Shown here piece after piece: positions 44,601 through 55,832 of a stretch of 64,000 bases of DNA; within the stretch, counting starts at the first letter, position 1; each line of letters starts with the position of its first letter. The notes beneath the pieces are model-generated. The model had not been told where the DNA came from. It made no database searches and worked only from the letters and a program-made list of their open reading frames with translations. The stretch covers positions 3,162,001-3,226,000 of the forward strand of contig NC_079243.1 in the NCBI RefSeq assembly GCF_028009165.1. The letters are read 5' to 3'. The stretch is from Akanthomyces muscarius (taxonomy: Eukaryota > Ascomycota > Sordariomycetes > Hypocreales > Cordycipitaceae). Position numbers and translations under genes: made by a program.

Positions 44601-45814
44601 GACTTCGGCCCAGGCGCTGTCCTGGTAGCCGACGTACAGCATCATGTAGCGCGGTATGCCCCGGAGGCCCGGGTGCACCATGATGTTCGAGGCGTTGCAG
44701 CCGCGGCCGTCGAGAAAGTCGGCCACGACCGGCCCCCACGAGAGCGCCGGATGGCGCTCGACGATGGCGGGGCGGCACGCGAGCTCGGTCCAGTACCGCA
44801 CGGTGCGGCCGGTCCAGTTGGCGGCCGGCGCGGGGAAGTGGCTCGCGGTGCAAGGCGAAAAGGGCAGGAGGGCGTAGTCGGGCGTCGTAAAGGCGGGATA
44901 CTCCTGGCTGAGCCAGGTGATGGCGTAGCCGGCGTTGAGGACGGCTGGGTCCAGGAGCTGGGCTTGCTGGGAGGCCTCAACGAGGGCCATGGGATGCGAC
45001 ATGTTGGTCGTGTGGCTTACCATGACGGGTGCAGTGCCGAAGACGGCGCCCTGCATCGGGGTAAGTAGCCAAAAGACGAGAACGACGATGGTGCCAGAGT
45101 AAAAGACTGCCCAGTGCCTGGATCTCGGTGTTAGTCGGGACGTTGTGCAAGTGAAGCGTTGGACAACACAGACCTTTTCTTTGCCGCTTTAAAAGGGACA
45201 AAGGCCACGAAATCCACGGGATAGTCCAAAAATAAGGAGTCCTTGCCGAGCGCGCCCTTTTCTCTACTCAGCTGCAGCCAAGGCTGCATGCGCTTCACGT
45301 CCAAATCGACCCAGTTCCACGCCAGACTGTAGAGGACTGCTACGATCGTCGGCAGATACAAGTATGAAAAGCTGACGAGTGGTGGTATGTCCTCGGCGGT
45401 GGCCACAATGGAGAGCGCACCATCAGTGGCGCTTTTCTGCGCAAGAATCTCGAGGAGAGCGGCGATGAGCAGGGAAGCGAGGGCGAGGGCGAGGAGGACG
45501 GGGGACTGCATCGTTTCTGGCTTCCAGCCGTGCGTGTGAACTGTGCCCGTTAGAGAACAGGGCAAAAACTTGTCGGGTTCTGAAGAAACAGTACCTATCG
45601 GGTCGGGATTGGCGTATGCATCATGGGGATTCTCTTCCACGAATGTGACAGAACTGGCCTTGGACGAGGACGGCGGGACGAGAGCAAGACGTGTACTCTC
45701 ACCAATCGTCGTTTCATCATCGTCCTTGTTTTCGACAGGGATGCTATTAATCTTTATGAGCGGCGGTTTAAAGGAAAACGTCTTGATGACGGTGCGGATC
45801 GGGCCGTCGTCCAT
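41679..45814 (-). CDS. DUF3433 domain large membrane protein
   Basis: Three exons: 45814-45174, 45117-43466 and 43375-41679; introns of 56 and 90 nt; 1329 residues. The protein repeats a layout of membrane helices and large luminal loops typical of fungal DUF3433 proteins. Hydrophobic segments are seen after residue 100, at the start of exon 2 (FYSGTIVVLVFWLLTP), around ALVEGVLGLVAVMTLLLLW, at VVFWVVIATATGVLVCL, and again in exon 3 (LLLAAVCMTALLGNVLAVGLG and a near C-terminal helix). The extracellular loops have sequons such as NWTG and NASN. The coding sequence is very GC-rich, producing long antisense open frames. The function is unknown; the family is fungal-specific and presumed plasma-membrane or endomembrane. 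Confidence 0.85.
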
Positions 45815-47323
45815 GGTTCATGAGACACTTGCGAGGGCCAGCAGCGCAGGACCCTTTCTATCGCATAGGCTCTGGGGTAACGACGGGGTTGGAAAAGAAA
45901 AAGGCTCAAAATAGCAACCAGAAAGCAAGGAGGGAGAGGTTGTGAAATAAGGAGAAAGGGTCGAGGGAAAAAACGAAAAGGATGTATGGGGAAAGAAGAG
46001 CGTGTAAGAAAAGACGAGCCGCAGGGGAATACTACTCTGCAGACGCCCTACACCTAATAACTGACGCTACCCAACAAGTCTCGTCTTTACACTTTATTTT
46101 GATAAAACTAGACAAACAAGAAAATTGCCAGCAAGTTCCGCGCCGGCGTGGCCGTAGCCGCTTCAACGGATCCCTACCTTGGGAGGCCTGCAGATCCGTC
46201 CCGTTGGTGCGCCATCGCAGGGCTTACAACGGAAAGCCATCTTTACTTTGTTTGCTGGTGTCTACTTCCAAAGCTCCATTGGGCAGCTAAATGGTGATTA
46301 TTGGGCCGACGATACGGCCCTAGACATCTAGTGTTTACCTAGACCTGCATGTGGCGGTCTCAAGCGGCCGTCCCATTTACACAGCCCTACTCACAACCTC
46401 CAAACGACGATGCCAACTTGCAGGAATTCATATCCCCGACACTTTCATTTTCCTGACTGTGAACCACTCATCGTTTTTCTTCCTTCCCGCTTTTCTTTTT
46501 CCCCCTTTTTTTTTTTTTTTTTTCTCCTTTCCCGCGCAGAACTCGACAGACCCTGTCAAACATGATGTTCTTCGTATGCTGCGTACATGTTTCAATCCGA
46601 GATGGCATGAGACAACAAGGCTGAACAACACACGCCTGCAGTAGCGTGGGCGCGTACCACACCGCACTAGCCAACTACTTACTGCTCCGTCTCATCGCCG
46701 CCACATGTTGAAAGCTTGCGGCTTCTTGGGGTGGGACACACAAATCGGCTTGCTCGAATAGCCGCCGAGGTTCCACCAGCCAGGAATCCTCTTCAGCCTC
46801 GAAAGGGCCCTGTGCATGAAAAAAAGACCATGTGAATCAGGGCAATGAACAAATTCAACCCATTCGCGAATTTAATACCCAAAGTTTAGTATTTCCTGGT
46901 GAAAGTGTACATGTCCTCTGGATAGCTGTCACATGAAACCAACATTCACAAGGATGATGTTAAGGATAAAGAATAACGTGATTATTGTACAGACTACTTC
47001 AACAAGCATCAATGTCCTCATACAATCCAGCCCTCAGTCGGGCCGTTAATGCCACGGTAAATAATATTCACCTGTCGTGAAAACCAGATGGCCTGCCCAG
47101 TCTTGCAAGGCCACTATACTAGATATAAAATAACAAAGGTAAAAAAAACAAGAGGCAATCAATTACCCCCAGGGCAAGTCAGCGACACCGTAAACGCCAA
47201 AAAAAGAGCAGTTGGTACTAAACGTCCGGGCTCGAGAAACGAGTCCCTGCCTCAGACACCATCAAGTCATGCAATCGTATTGTTCAATGCCTCCTCCCAA
47301 TATGCTGCTTGTGTCTTTACACT
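45815..47323. other. Intergenic with poly-T tract
   Basis: Promoter of the DUF3433 gene and 3' flank of the SMI1 gene. An 18-nt T run lies at 46506-46523 inside a wider pyrimidine tract. No gene is supported. Confidence 0.5.
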
Positions 47324-49050
47324 TTAAATCTCAATCGTCTTCATGGCGCCGTCGGCAACCTCGGGCTGCTTGCCGTTGGCCTTGGGAGGCTCGTTCTCCT
47401 TGTCCTTGAGGAGGTCGGATTGGCGGCGGCCCGCGAGCGGCATCGCCGTCGCGCTCATCGGGCTCTTGAGATCCTGGCTGCTTCCGGGTGAGTCGGGCTC
47501 CTCCTCGACCTCGACCAGCGTCGTCGGTTCTATCTCGGCGTCGGCCAGGATGGGCATCACCATCTCCTCCGTCACCCTACTCAGAGGCGGGGGCTTTCCG
47601 AACCCGCGGCGGCCGGGGCTGGTCAGAGGCGACGATATCTTAAGACGCTGCATCGAGCGGCCGCGGGCGTCGCCGTTGGGGGCGTCAACGGGGCTGGCGT
47701 AGGGCGAGCCGGACCGGCTGCCCAGGGGCGATCCGGCCTTGGGAGAGGCCATGGACCTCCTCTTGCCGGCGGCGGCGGCGCGGCGTCCGTATTTCTGGTC
47801 CATGCGCCATCGCAGAATGTTAAAGTACGACGGCTCAATGCGAGTCTCCTTGAATTCGCGAAGCTTGAGCTCGTTGGTGTCTTCGTCGACGTACCACTTG
47901 CCCGAGTTGAGGTCGTCGGCAACAAGGGCCAGGAACGCACCCCAGGAGCGGGCGACGACGTACTTGGTGTCGTAGTCGCGGCCAAACAGGATGATCTGAC
48001 CCCAACGGCCGGCAGGGCCAGGAGCCAGGTCGACCGCCAAGTTGTTGCCGCCCCAGTCGCGGACGAGGGGGATCCAGCCCGCGTGGGCGTACGCCTTTCG
48101 GATGCTGTTGGCAGGCACGCAGTCCTGCTTCTGGAGCAGGTTTTCTTGCCAGGCGTCGGGGTTGGAGGAGGAAGAGGGAGGTCGTTGGCGCGAGGAGCTC
48201 TCGCCATTGTCCTGGCTAGAAGGACGAGGAACAGGGCGGTTGTTGGCGGCGTCCAACAAGTACTGCTCGTTGACCCGCCTCCAAGTCTCCCACTCCTGGA
48301 CAACCTCCTCGGCGTCCATGAGCATACCGCTAAAGATGATGCCGGTGGGAGTGCCGCCGCGTTCTTGGCCATCGTGAACCATGAGCGAGTCGCGGACATC
48401 CTGGGGCAGTGAGCAGTCGAGCTGGTGTTCGAGGTCGTTGAGGTCGTTGATGGTGCAGCCCTCGCCGAGCTGGTCAAAGAGCTCAAAGTAGTTTTCCTCG
48501 GCCCAGCTGTCTATGCGATGCCAGGAGTGCTGGACAGGAGGGGGCGGGGGCAAGCCGTCGGAAAAGGCCTGCATCTGGACATCGCCCTGGCCTTGGACCT
48601 CGAAGCCGTCGGCGTTGGCCTGCTTGGCGACCGAGGAGCGCAGGCCGGGCGAGTAGGAGCCGTTGGGGGTGGAGGGGCCGCCGCCGCCTTCGTAGCGGGT
48701 GGAGGAAGCGCCTTCGTCAAAGTACGAGTTGGAAACGTCGGCGCGGGAGTCAGAGGCCGTGGCGACGCCGGTAAGCATGCCGGATCTGCTGTCCCGGAGA
48801 GGAACGTGGCGGCCGGTTCGTTGGGGTGAGTCAAAGGAGGAATCTATCAACCGGCAGGTCTGTGATTAGCAGTCGCAGAGTATGCGGTCGTCCGAGGTCA
48901 CTCACGTCTGTCATAAGTGGTCATCGTGTGCCAAAACGACTTTAATGCGGTACTGAAGCTGCTGGTGGTATGGTTAGCGGCCGACACAGTAGCGGTTGAT
49001 GCGCTGCGCGGATCGCGAGGGCGGCCAGGGGGTGCGTACGAATTCGCCAT
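47324..49050 (-). CDS. KNR4/SMI1 homologue, cell-wall synthesis regulator
   Basis: Two exons, 49050-48906 and 48843-47324, 62-nt intron; 554 residues. The acceptor TAG at 48844 gives the family-like join TTYDRHSSFDSPQR. The SMI1/KNR4 domain spans about residues 130-330: SWAEENYFELFDQLGEGCTINDLNDLEHQL, LPQDVRDSLMVHDGQ, GIIFSGMLM, then WIPLVRDWGGNNLAVDLAPGP and WGQIILFGRDYDTKYVVA. Low-complexity, Ser/Pro-rich flanks are presumably disordered and regulatory. Knr4 links the Slt2 cell-integrity kinase to glucan and chitin synthesis in yeast; the same role is likely. The N-terminal exon (MANSYAPPGRPRDPRS) is conserved in ascomycete members. The gene looks intact. Confidence 0.92.
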
Positions 49051-49508
49051 GGCGGGCGTCTGGTGCTCGCGAGGTCGCGGCGAAAAGTGACTGTGATCGG
49101 TTGATGTATCTCGCAATGGCGGAATTTAGAGAGCGACCCAAGCAGAGGATGCCGAATGCGCGTCAGGGTCGCCGGCAGATCGCAAGGGGTGCGTGTGTGC
49201 GTGCTGGATTCCTTTGTCGCGGTCGCGTCACAATCAGGCGGTCGATGTGTGCGGTTGTGTGTGGGGGGAGTGGAAGACGACAAAGAGTAGCGTAAGCAGA
49301 TAATTCGAGCGGCCCGAGACAGTGTCAGGCAATTGCAGAATAAAACCGGGAAGACGATGGGCGAAAGGGGTCGGCGGTTTCTGTCAATAAACAGGTACTG
49401 GTAAGACAGGATCAGGGCCGGTGGCTCGATGCTATCTGGCGGGCAGACAAAGGGGTCAAAACGAGGGTCCTGGGCGCACACCAAGCGATTTGTCGGGTTG
49501 GATGGGTG

Positions 49509-49528
49509 AGTGTGTGTGTGTGTGTGTG
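49509..49528. repeat. (TG)n microsatellite
   Basis: An uninterrupted GT/TG run of about 20 nt upstream of the SMI1 gene. Confidence 0.8.
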
Positions 49529-49685
49529 CTTGCGTTGGCGCGATAAGAGAGGGGAACTGGCCAAAGAAGAGAAAAAAGAATGAAGACAAGATGCAGATGG
49601 CAGCTTTGGAAATTGATGGCACAGGGATCCGTCAAAAGTCAGAAGCCAGATGGAAGACGCAGAAGGCGGCGGTAACAGTGGACAG

Positions 49686-49719
49686 TGGTGGTGGTGGTTG
49701 TGGTGGTGGTGGTGGTGGC
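49686..49719. repeat. (GGT)n microsatellite
   Basis: Imperfect GGT/TGG triplet run of about 34 nt with one TTG interruption, upstream of the SMI1 gene. Confidence 0.75.
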
Positions 49720-49920
49720 ACCAGGGGAAGCAGCCAAGGCCAAGGTGGAGGATTATGGGGATCGTTCGATAGGGGGGTACTTATCTCCGCCGTGTGATTT
49801 TGGTGGTGACACAAGTATCTTGGTTTTTTTATTTTTTATCTTTTCTGTCTGGTTGAAATGACGGGGTCGTGTCTGGGTATCTGGGTACTTGGTTGCGCCG
49901 CCAATTACGCCGCTGACAAA

Positions 49921-49996
49921 GGTACCTAGGTAGCCTTTTTTTTTTTCTTAGACGCCTGGCTGCCTCAGCCGGTAGCCTACCACGGCCTAGGTACCA
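49921..49996. repeat. Short inverted-repeat element (GGTACCTAGG / CCTAGGTACC)
   Basis: GGTACCTAGG at 49921-49930 is the exact reverse complement of CCTAGGTACC at 49987-49996. The 56 nt between hold a T run and two copies of GGTAGCC. The left arm overlaps the palindrome TACCTAGGTA. Together this looks like a small foldback or MITE-like element, though no target-site duplication was confirmed. Confidence 0.45.
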
Positions 49997-51294
49997 GTAT
50001 TTCGCGAACAGGGCGCTGTAGCCCCGGCGCTCTACCCGCTGGGCCACGCTGTGGGCACGGAGGAGCAGGCTCTCATAGCGGTCTCTTACTGGACGAGCCA
50101 CTGCCACGCAGCTAACAGCGCAGTGGACTGTGGATGACGCCGTGGGGTCCTTGCCAGGTACATTGTGCCTGGTGCCTCCACTGCGGATATTGCATGTACC
50201 TCCTGGGCTACTACTGGTATTCTTCTGCTCTCCGTTTCCTCGTCATTATTTCCTCTTTATTTTCCGACTTTGCTGGGTGCCGGGCCGTGTGCCGGCAAAC
50301 TGTAATGTGAATAGGAGACCAAGTGTCCCAGGCGTGCTGCGAGCTACTCCTCACGATGCCATGGGCGCTGTGCACAGGTGCCTGATAAATAAACAAAAAC
50401 AAGTTCTTCTCCATGAGAGGAAAAAAAAACACAGCCCTGCCAAGAGATGAGACCCTCGTCAACATTCTACATTGACACCAGAGTCCATGATGCAACTGCC
50501 TGTAAACGGCCATGTGCCGCCTCTCGTGTCCGCCCACTGCCTTGCTGCTGGGCCTTGCTGGGTTGATGCAACCCTCCTGTCGCAAAGAAAAGCATGCACC
50601 ACGTAGGTACCGGCCTCGTGGCGGTGCTTTGCAACCTATTCCTGGGTACGGTGCTCTATTTTCAGCGCAACCTGGCCATTCATTCTACCAGTCAGTACTC
50701 TGGCAACGGCAGAGCCTGTTTTCGGCCTTTCTGACGTCGTCGCAAGCCACACTCGACCGTTGCCCCAGGGGCCGTTCTACAGACCTGCACCTCGACGCCA
50801 TCACGCTGCAGAGCCCGCCGCCACGGCTGGTTCCTTGGCAGCAGCCATGCGAGGCGCACTGCCAGTTGTCCGAAAAGAGGCTGCAGCGCCGTCCATACAC
50901 GTAAACATGAAGCTATCAAGCCAACGTGTGCCGGGGGATCTGATGAACACCACTTTTGGCCCATCCTCCAATACCCAACTCTGAAACGGCCCTGGCCATC
51001 TGTCATCCATCCGGTACTTGATTTCAATTTTAGTCTTGACGAGAGAGCCCGTCAATGAACAGGGCTGCGAGTTGCAACGCATGACGGCTGGCCTCCCCCA
51101 GCGGACATGATATCCCGCTTTTATACAGATTACCTACACAAATAATCCACTCTTGGCACCGTGCATAAACAACTGGCCGGTGGTATGCACAACACTGGGG
51201 ACGACGTCGCCATCCATACCTACCTACCCGCGAAGGCTCTTGTCAATGATAAACGATGAGAAGCCTACGGCCAGATCTGTGTATGCAAAAGGTT

Positions 51295-51314
51295 TAAAAA
51301 AAAAAAAAAAAAAA
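51295..51314 (+). repeat. Poly-A run
   Basis: About 20 consecutive A between genes. It could be a relic of retrotransposition, but no adjacent coding relic was found. Confidence 0.6.
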
Positions 51315-52004
51315 CGTGGCCAACCAAGCGACGCTGCTTTGAGAATAGCTCACCTCCGTGCGCAGACTCTCCGATTTCAGCTTTGTTGGTCCCGTCGCCA
51401 ATGTACCCGCATCGCTTATTCTTCGCCCAACCTTATCCCACCCCTTCCCCCATCGCCGGCCAACATGCAGGCTACATACAGCAGACAAGAGAAATTCACG
51501 TTCAAGCGTGTCTCCGATGCAATATCATGCAAGATGAAAGCAATCACAAACATCCTATGCGTTGTGGAGTTTTTGACACCCTGATTCGCGTGACCCCCCG
51601 TCTTGTGCCGTGTTTCATCTGAGATGAGACGGACCAGGGGCGCACCTCGGCTTCCAAATTAGACGCAGAGCCAACGACTAGTCAAACGCCACACGCCGTA
51701 ACAAGCTATCAGTAATGTAAAGGCTGAATGAAACGTTCAATGTTCAGAGGGACATGCTACTCGTCGAAAAGGAACGGGCCTGGTTCATCTGTCTCCTAGC
51801 CTAGAGTCACTGTCACCAAATCGGTGTTGAAGCGTTGAATAGCCAGTTCATCTCAATGTCTATCTTGGCTCTCTTACTTTAACGTTATAGAAGAAGAAAA
51901 AAGGGCAAATATCTTCATCACAACGTAACAATGACCGTGGTAGCATCACATCACAAGCCATCGCACAGTCTCCGCTCGTACACGTCCTGTTCACGACTGC
52001 CCCC

Positions 52005-55000
52005 TCACGCCTTCTCGCTAAACTCCTGCAGCTTATCCGCCAGCTGCCTCTTTGCCGCCGCCGCCAGGCCCCTGTCCGGGCTCGCCACCTGCTCGCTCAT
52101 GCACAGCTCCAGCAGCACCCGCAGCTCCTCGTACGTAAACGTGTTGCTCGCCTGCGTCGCGCCCGCCTCCTCGCCCATCTTTTTGTCGCGGTCCGCCTCG
52201 GCCTTGGCAATCACCGCGTCCGCCCCGCGGTCCAGCAGCGCGTAGTAGTTGGCCGCCCGCGCCAGGTCCACGCCCTGCTCCACGTTCTTGAGGTTCTGCT
52301 GCAGCACCAGGATGTTGAGCTGCATCCGCCCGCTGCCCTTGGCGTTGATGGGCGCCACCATCCCCGCGTTGCCCACCAGGTACGAGCTCGTCAGCAGGCC
52401 CAGCCCCGTCCGGATAAACGACACCTCCCTGGCTCGCAGGTACCGCGCAATCGTCTCGTCAAAGAGCACCAGCTCCAGGTTCAGGCTCAGGATCTGCGGG
52501 TCCGGCTCCCGCACCTCTTGCTCCAGCAGGTACGGCGCCACGTCGGGCGACAGCGCGTTGCGCAGCGAGTGCACAATGCGGCACCGCACTTCCATGTGCA
52601 GCGTCAGCAGCGCCGTCCCCGCGAGCTCTTCGTACGACGACACGATGTTGTCAAACGTCCTGTGTACATGGTTAGCACTTGACACGTCCTAGGTGGCGTT
52701 TCAGATTTGGCAGAGACGTACTGTACAGTTTCCACCGTCAGTGGTAGCACAACTGGGCCGGCCTCGTTCGCCGCCTTGTTGGGGTCGTTCATCAACGTCC
52801 AGCGCCTGTTTCCTTGTCGCGCCATTGTTTGCCGCGACGAGTCCGTCTCATGCGCGGTAATGTGTCGTAGACCCGTAATCCTCGTCGCCAGCCACTTCAT
52901 GCTCGTGTACAGCAGGCATAGCGACGTAATCGTTTCTCTGTCTTGAATAATGTCGTTCGGCTCCAGCCTCGACTCGTTGGTGTGCTCAATTAGCAGATGA
53001 ATCTCCTTTTCACCTAGCGACTTGTCCTCTTCGTCTGACAGCCACATCTTCTTCATGACCTCGTGAATCTCGCCGGGTTGCACCGCGAACCGTGCCGCCG
53101 CACGCAGGTTGTTCGCGTCCTTTGTTTGCTCCTGCGTCTTGGTCACGAGCAGCTTGTACCAGTCGAAGCACCGCTCATAGTATCGCATCATCTGTGTCAC
53201 CAGCAGCGAGCTCAGAGCCTGGTCAGGCGGGATTGTGCCCAGCATCCTGCAAAACGCCGTGACGATTTGAAAAAATGCAGTGGTGCCTTTGAATACAGGT
53301 ATTTTTGAGTATTGGGCCAAGTTCGCATCTTGCGCAAACGAGTCCATCTCTGCTAGAATACTGTCGCTAAGCTTGGTCAGTGTCTCGTCCAGCTGCGGTT
53401 GGAAGACATTGACCAAGAAGTTATCCAGGAATGTTGTCAGCGTACTCGTCGCAAGGTCAGACCCCGGCGGCACAATTGTACGCAGACGTTGCAAGAAGAT
53501 GAGTGTTGGCGGCAGAAGCAAACTCATGTTGAATACGCTGGGTTCAACCAAGGGCTTGTGAGAGCCTAGTGGCTTGCTCTCGCTCGAGTGGCCACCGATG
53601 GTGTGTCGGCGTGAGCTTCCTTCATCCAGGGCCAGCCTATCTCGCCGTTTATCGGCGCCTTGCTTGCGGTCATTGCCAGTCAGTCCAGGCACAGTGGCCT
53701 GCACAATGCCCTCTAACGCGTCGTATTCTGTGCTGATATCGACCGACTTGGCATCAATCTCGGCAAACTTGAACAAATGTTCCCGTGCCACGTCTTTCTT
53801 GCCGTGTAGCGCGCCTCCTGGGGTCGGCGAGTCAAACTGGAACACGTCTGCGTCGGTTGTGACGTAATTGCGCAACAGCGATCGAATTTCGTTCTGATAT
53901 AGATTCCAGAGCTCCTTGAAGCTGCCCAGCAAAGCAATATTGTTGCCCGCTCCTTCGCGTCGGATTAAGGCCTTGATCGACTCGTGGAACACGCGATGGC
54001 CTTCGCCAATGGCTTCGAATTTACCATAGAGACTCCATAGCAGGTCATGGATCACCTCGGCACGCATTTGTGTCTCTCGGGAGTTGTAAATGTTGAGACC
54101 CTCAGACTTTGTCGTTCCTCCTCGGAGCGAACTGGGATGGCGCTGGTCAACTTCGTTGTTTGTCTCATTGGCAATGGCAAAAAGCTCGACGGGCATTCGC
54201 TGCTTCAGAGTCTCGACGGCGTTTTGTAGTCGGCCCAGCTTGTTAAGAGCCTCGACCAGCAAAGCAATGTAGGAGAATGTGTCGGCCTCTGGGTTCTTCA
54301 TCGGATCCTCTGTCACTGATTTCTCAATGTTCATACTTTCCAGAATGGTATGGAATGGCGTGATCGAGTCTGTATCCGTAAATTCATCCGTAAAGGCGCC
54401 CTGACTCCTGTACAGACTCTGCCAGCGCTCCTGGCAATACGGTGACTTGAGGTAGAGATGTTCGTGCAGTTCCTCCACCAGAATATCCATAAGTGCTGTT
54501 TCCTGGTTCACCAGATAGCTGCGCAATTCATTGAGGGCACCGATATCATCCAGTTCCGGACGTCGCAGCTTTCTCAGTGCATTCTGTAGCACATCCACCG
54601 CCGTCAGAAACCGCTTCTCCGAGATGCGCGCCTCAAGCTGATCTGGCACCGCCCTCAAGTCATCTAGCTCGTTAAGCGTTTGCAACAAATCGTCATACGC
54701 CTCGGACGACTCGGACAGCTTCTTGAGCTCGGGGTCGGTGGAACAGAGGCTGGACGTGGCGCTAGCCAGCGACTCCTTGAGCGCGCGCACACGCCGCTGC
54801 GAGCCCTGGATGCTGCTCTGGATCTTGTGAAAGGTGCCGATGGACGAATTGAAGCCCTGGTGATGCTCGTGCACCGTGTTTTTGAGCGCATCCTGAAGGT
54901 ATGTGTGCGTGTCCTGGAACTTGCGGTAGTCGTGCGCGCGGCCCACGGAGCTCGCGTCAAGCAGCTGTAGCGCCAGCTGCACCGGGACGCAGTCCTCGGT

Positions 55001-55306
55001 ACATAGTGATGGCCACTCGATGCGGATGTGCTCCAACACTTGGGTAATCTGCCTGTCTGCCGTCGACTGCGTCATCCGAGGGCGCGAGGGCATACTGCGC
55101 ACCACGGGCGGGGGGCCACCTCCGCTGTTGCTGCCGCCACGGTCGCCGCGCGGTGGAGGGGGACCTTGCGAGGGCAAGCCGTACCGCTCGCTTCGGCCGT
55201 TGTTTCGGGGGTCGCCGGTATACGAGTCGTATTCTTCTTCCGATCTGCCAAAGTTGCCGTAGCCGTTGGCGCCGCGGCTCGGCGGCGCTCCGTAGCGATT
55301 CGACAT
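52005..55306 (-). CDS. sec8: Exocyst complex component Sec8
   Basis: Two exons, 55306-52722 and 52659-52005, joined by a 62-nt GTACGT...ACAG intron; 1079 residues, the usual fungal size. The start MSNRYGAPPSRG is the family-typical disordered, Gly/Pro-rich N-terminus. The Sec8 exocyst domain follows (HIRIEWPSLCTEDCVPVQLALQLLD, then a coiled-coil region around FNSSIGTFHKIQSSIQGSQRRV). Long helical bundles make up the rest, including YYERCFDWYKLLV and the C-terminal EVRCRIVHSLRNAL and FTYEELRVLLELCMSEQ. Sec8 tethers secretory vesicles to the plasma membrane at growing hyphal tips with the other exocyst subunits. The gene is intact. It lies between SMI1 and Hid1, both in the same direction. Confidence 0.93.
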
Positions 55307-55832
55307 GGTGAGCGTGAGATGGGTGTTGTCAGGGGTCGTGTCGCAGGTGTCACGAAAGGAGTGAGGATGCGGCTCGCATGATCCTCCCGAATCAGCCCAC
55401 GGAGAATGCGACCAGCTATAGACGTCTGCGCTGCGTTTGAATTCTGGCAAATCGCAAGAAATTTGGAGAAAATAAAGGTGACGTTGACTAGAGCTCAAAC
55501 GTGGTGGTTGGTGTCTGTGGAATGAAGGTCGCCTGTTCTTAGCGCGAGCCGTTCCACTGCCGCATGGGCTCGGCTACACCCCGCATCGGAGCTGTCACTG
55601 GTAATGGTCATGGAGACAAGTGCAACATGGCGTTGACACGAATAATACAAAAAATTGTTGGCTCAGCTTCTAGTACTTTGAAAGAGTTTTCAGGTGCTGG
55701 TGATTTCTCAATTGAGTAAGTGTTGGGCAAATACGGCTAAATTAAGTGCTATTCTCTGCTTGCGACAAGAAACGACTTCACACAACGCCAACCATGAGAG
55801 TAAAACTGAAGTATACGTTAAATCATTATCGC
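55307..55832. other. Intergenic between Sec8 and Hid1
   Basis: Contains the promoter of the Sec8 gene and the 3' UTR of the Hid1 gene, which are transcribed in the same direction. Nothing else is seen. Confidence 0.6.

Larger units (their letters stand above)
49051..52004. other. Gene-poor stretch with simple repeats
   Basis: About 3 kb without a supported gene. It includes the promoter of the SMI1 gene, two microsatellites, an inverted-repeat element and a poly-A run that are listed separately, and the 3' flank of the Sec8 gene. Open frames here are compositional shadows. Confidence 0.5.

Noticed and set aside
43485..45068. 527-codon open frame on the plus strand
   Set aside because: It is antisense to exon 2 of the DUF3433 gene in very GC-rich DNA, has Arg/Gln/His-rich composition and no domain; it is a codon-bias shadow.
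48425..48829. 134-codon Gly/Val/Ala-rich plus-strand frame
   Set aside because: Antisense shadow of the GC-rich SMI1 exon.
49990..50060. tRNA gene suggested by an A-box-like TGGCCCAGCGGGTAGAGCG on the minus strand
   Set aside because: No matching B box follows and the anticodon and T arms do not fold.
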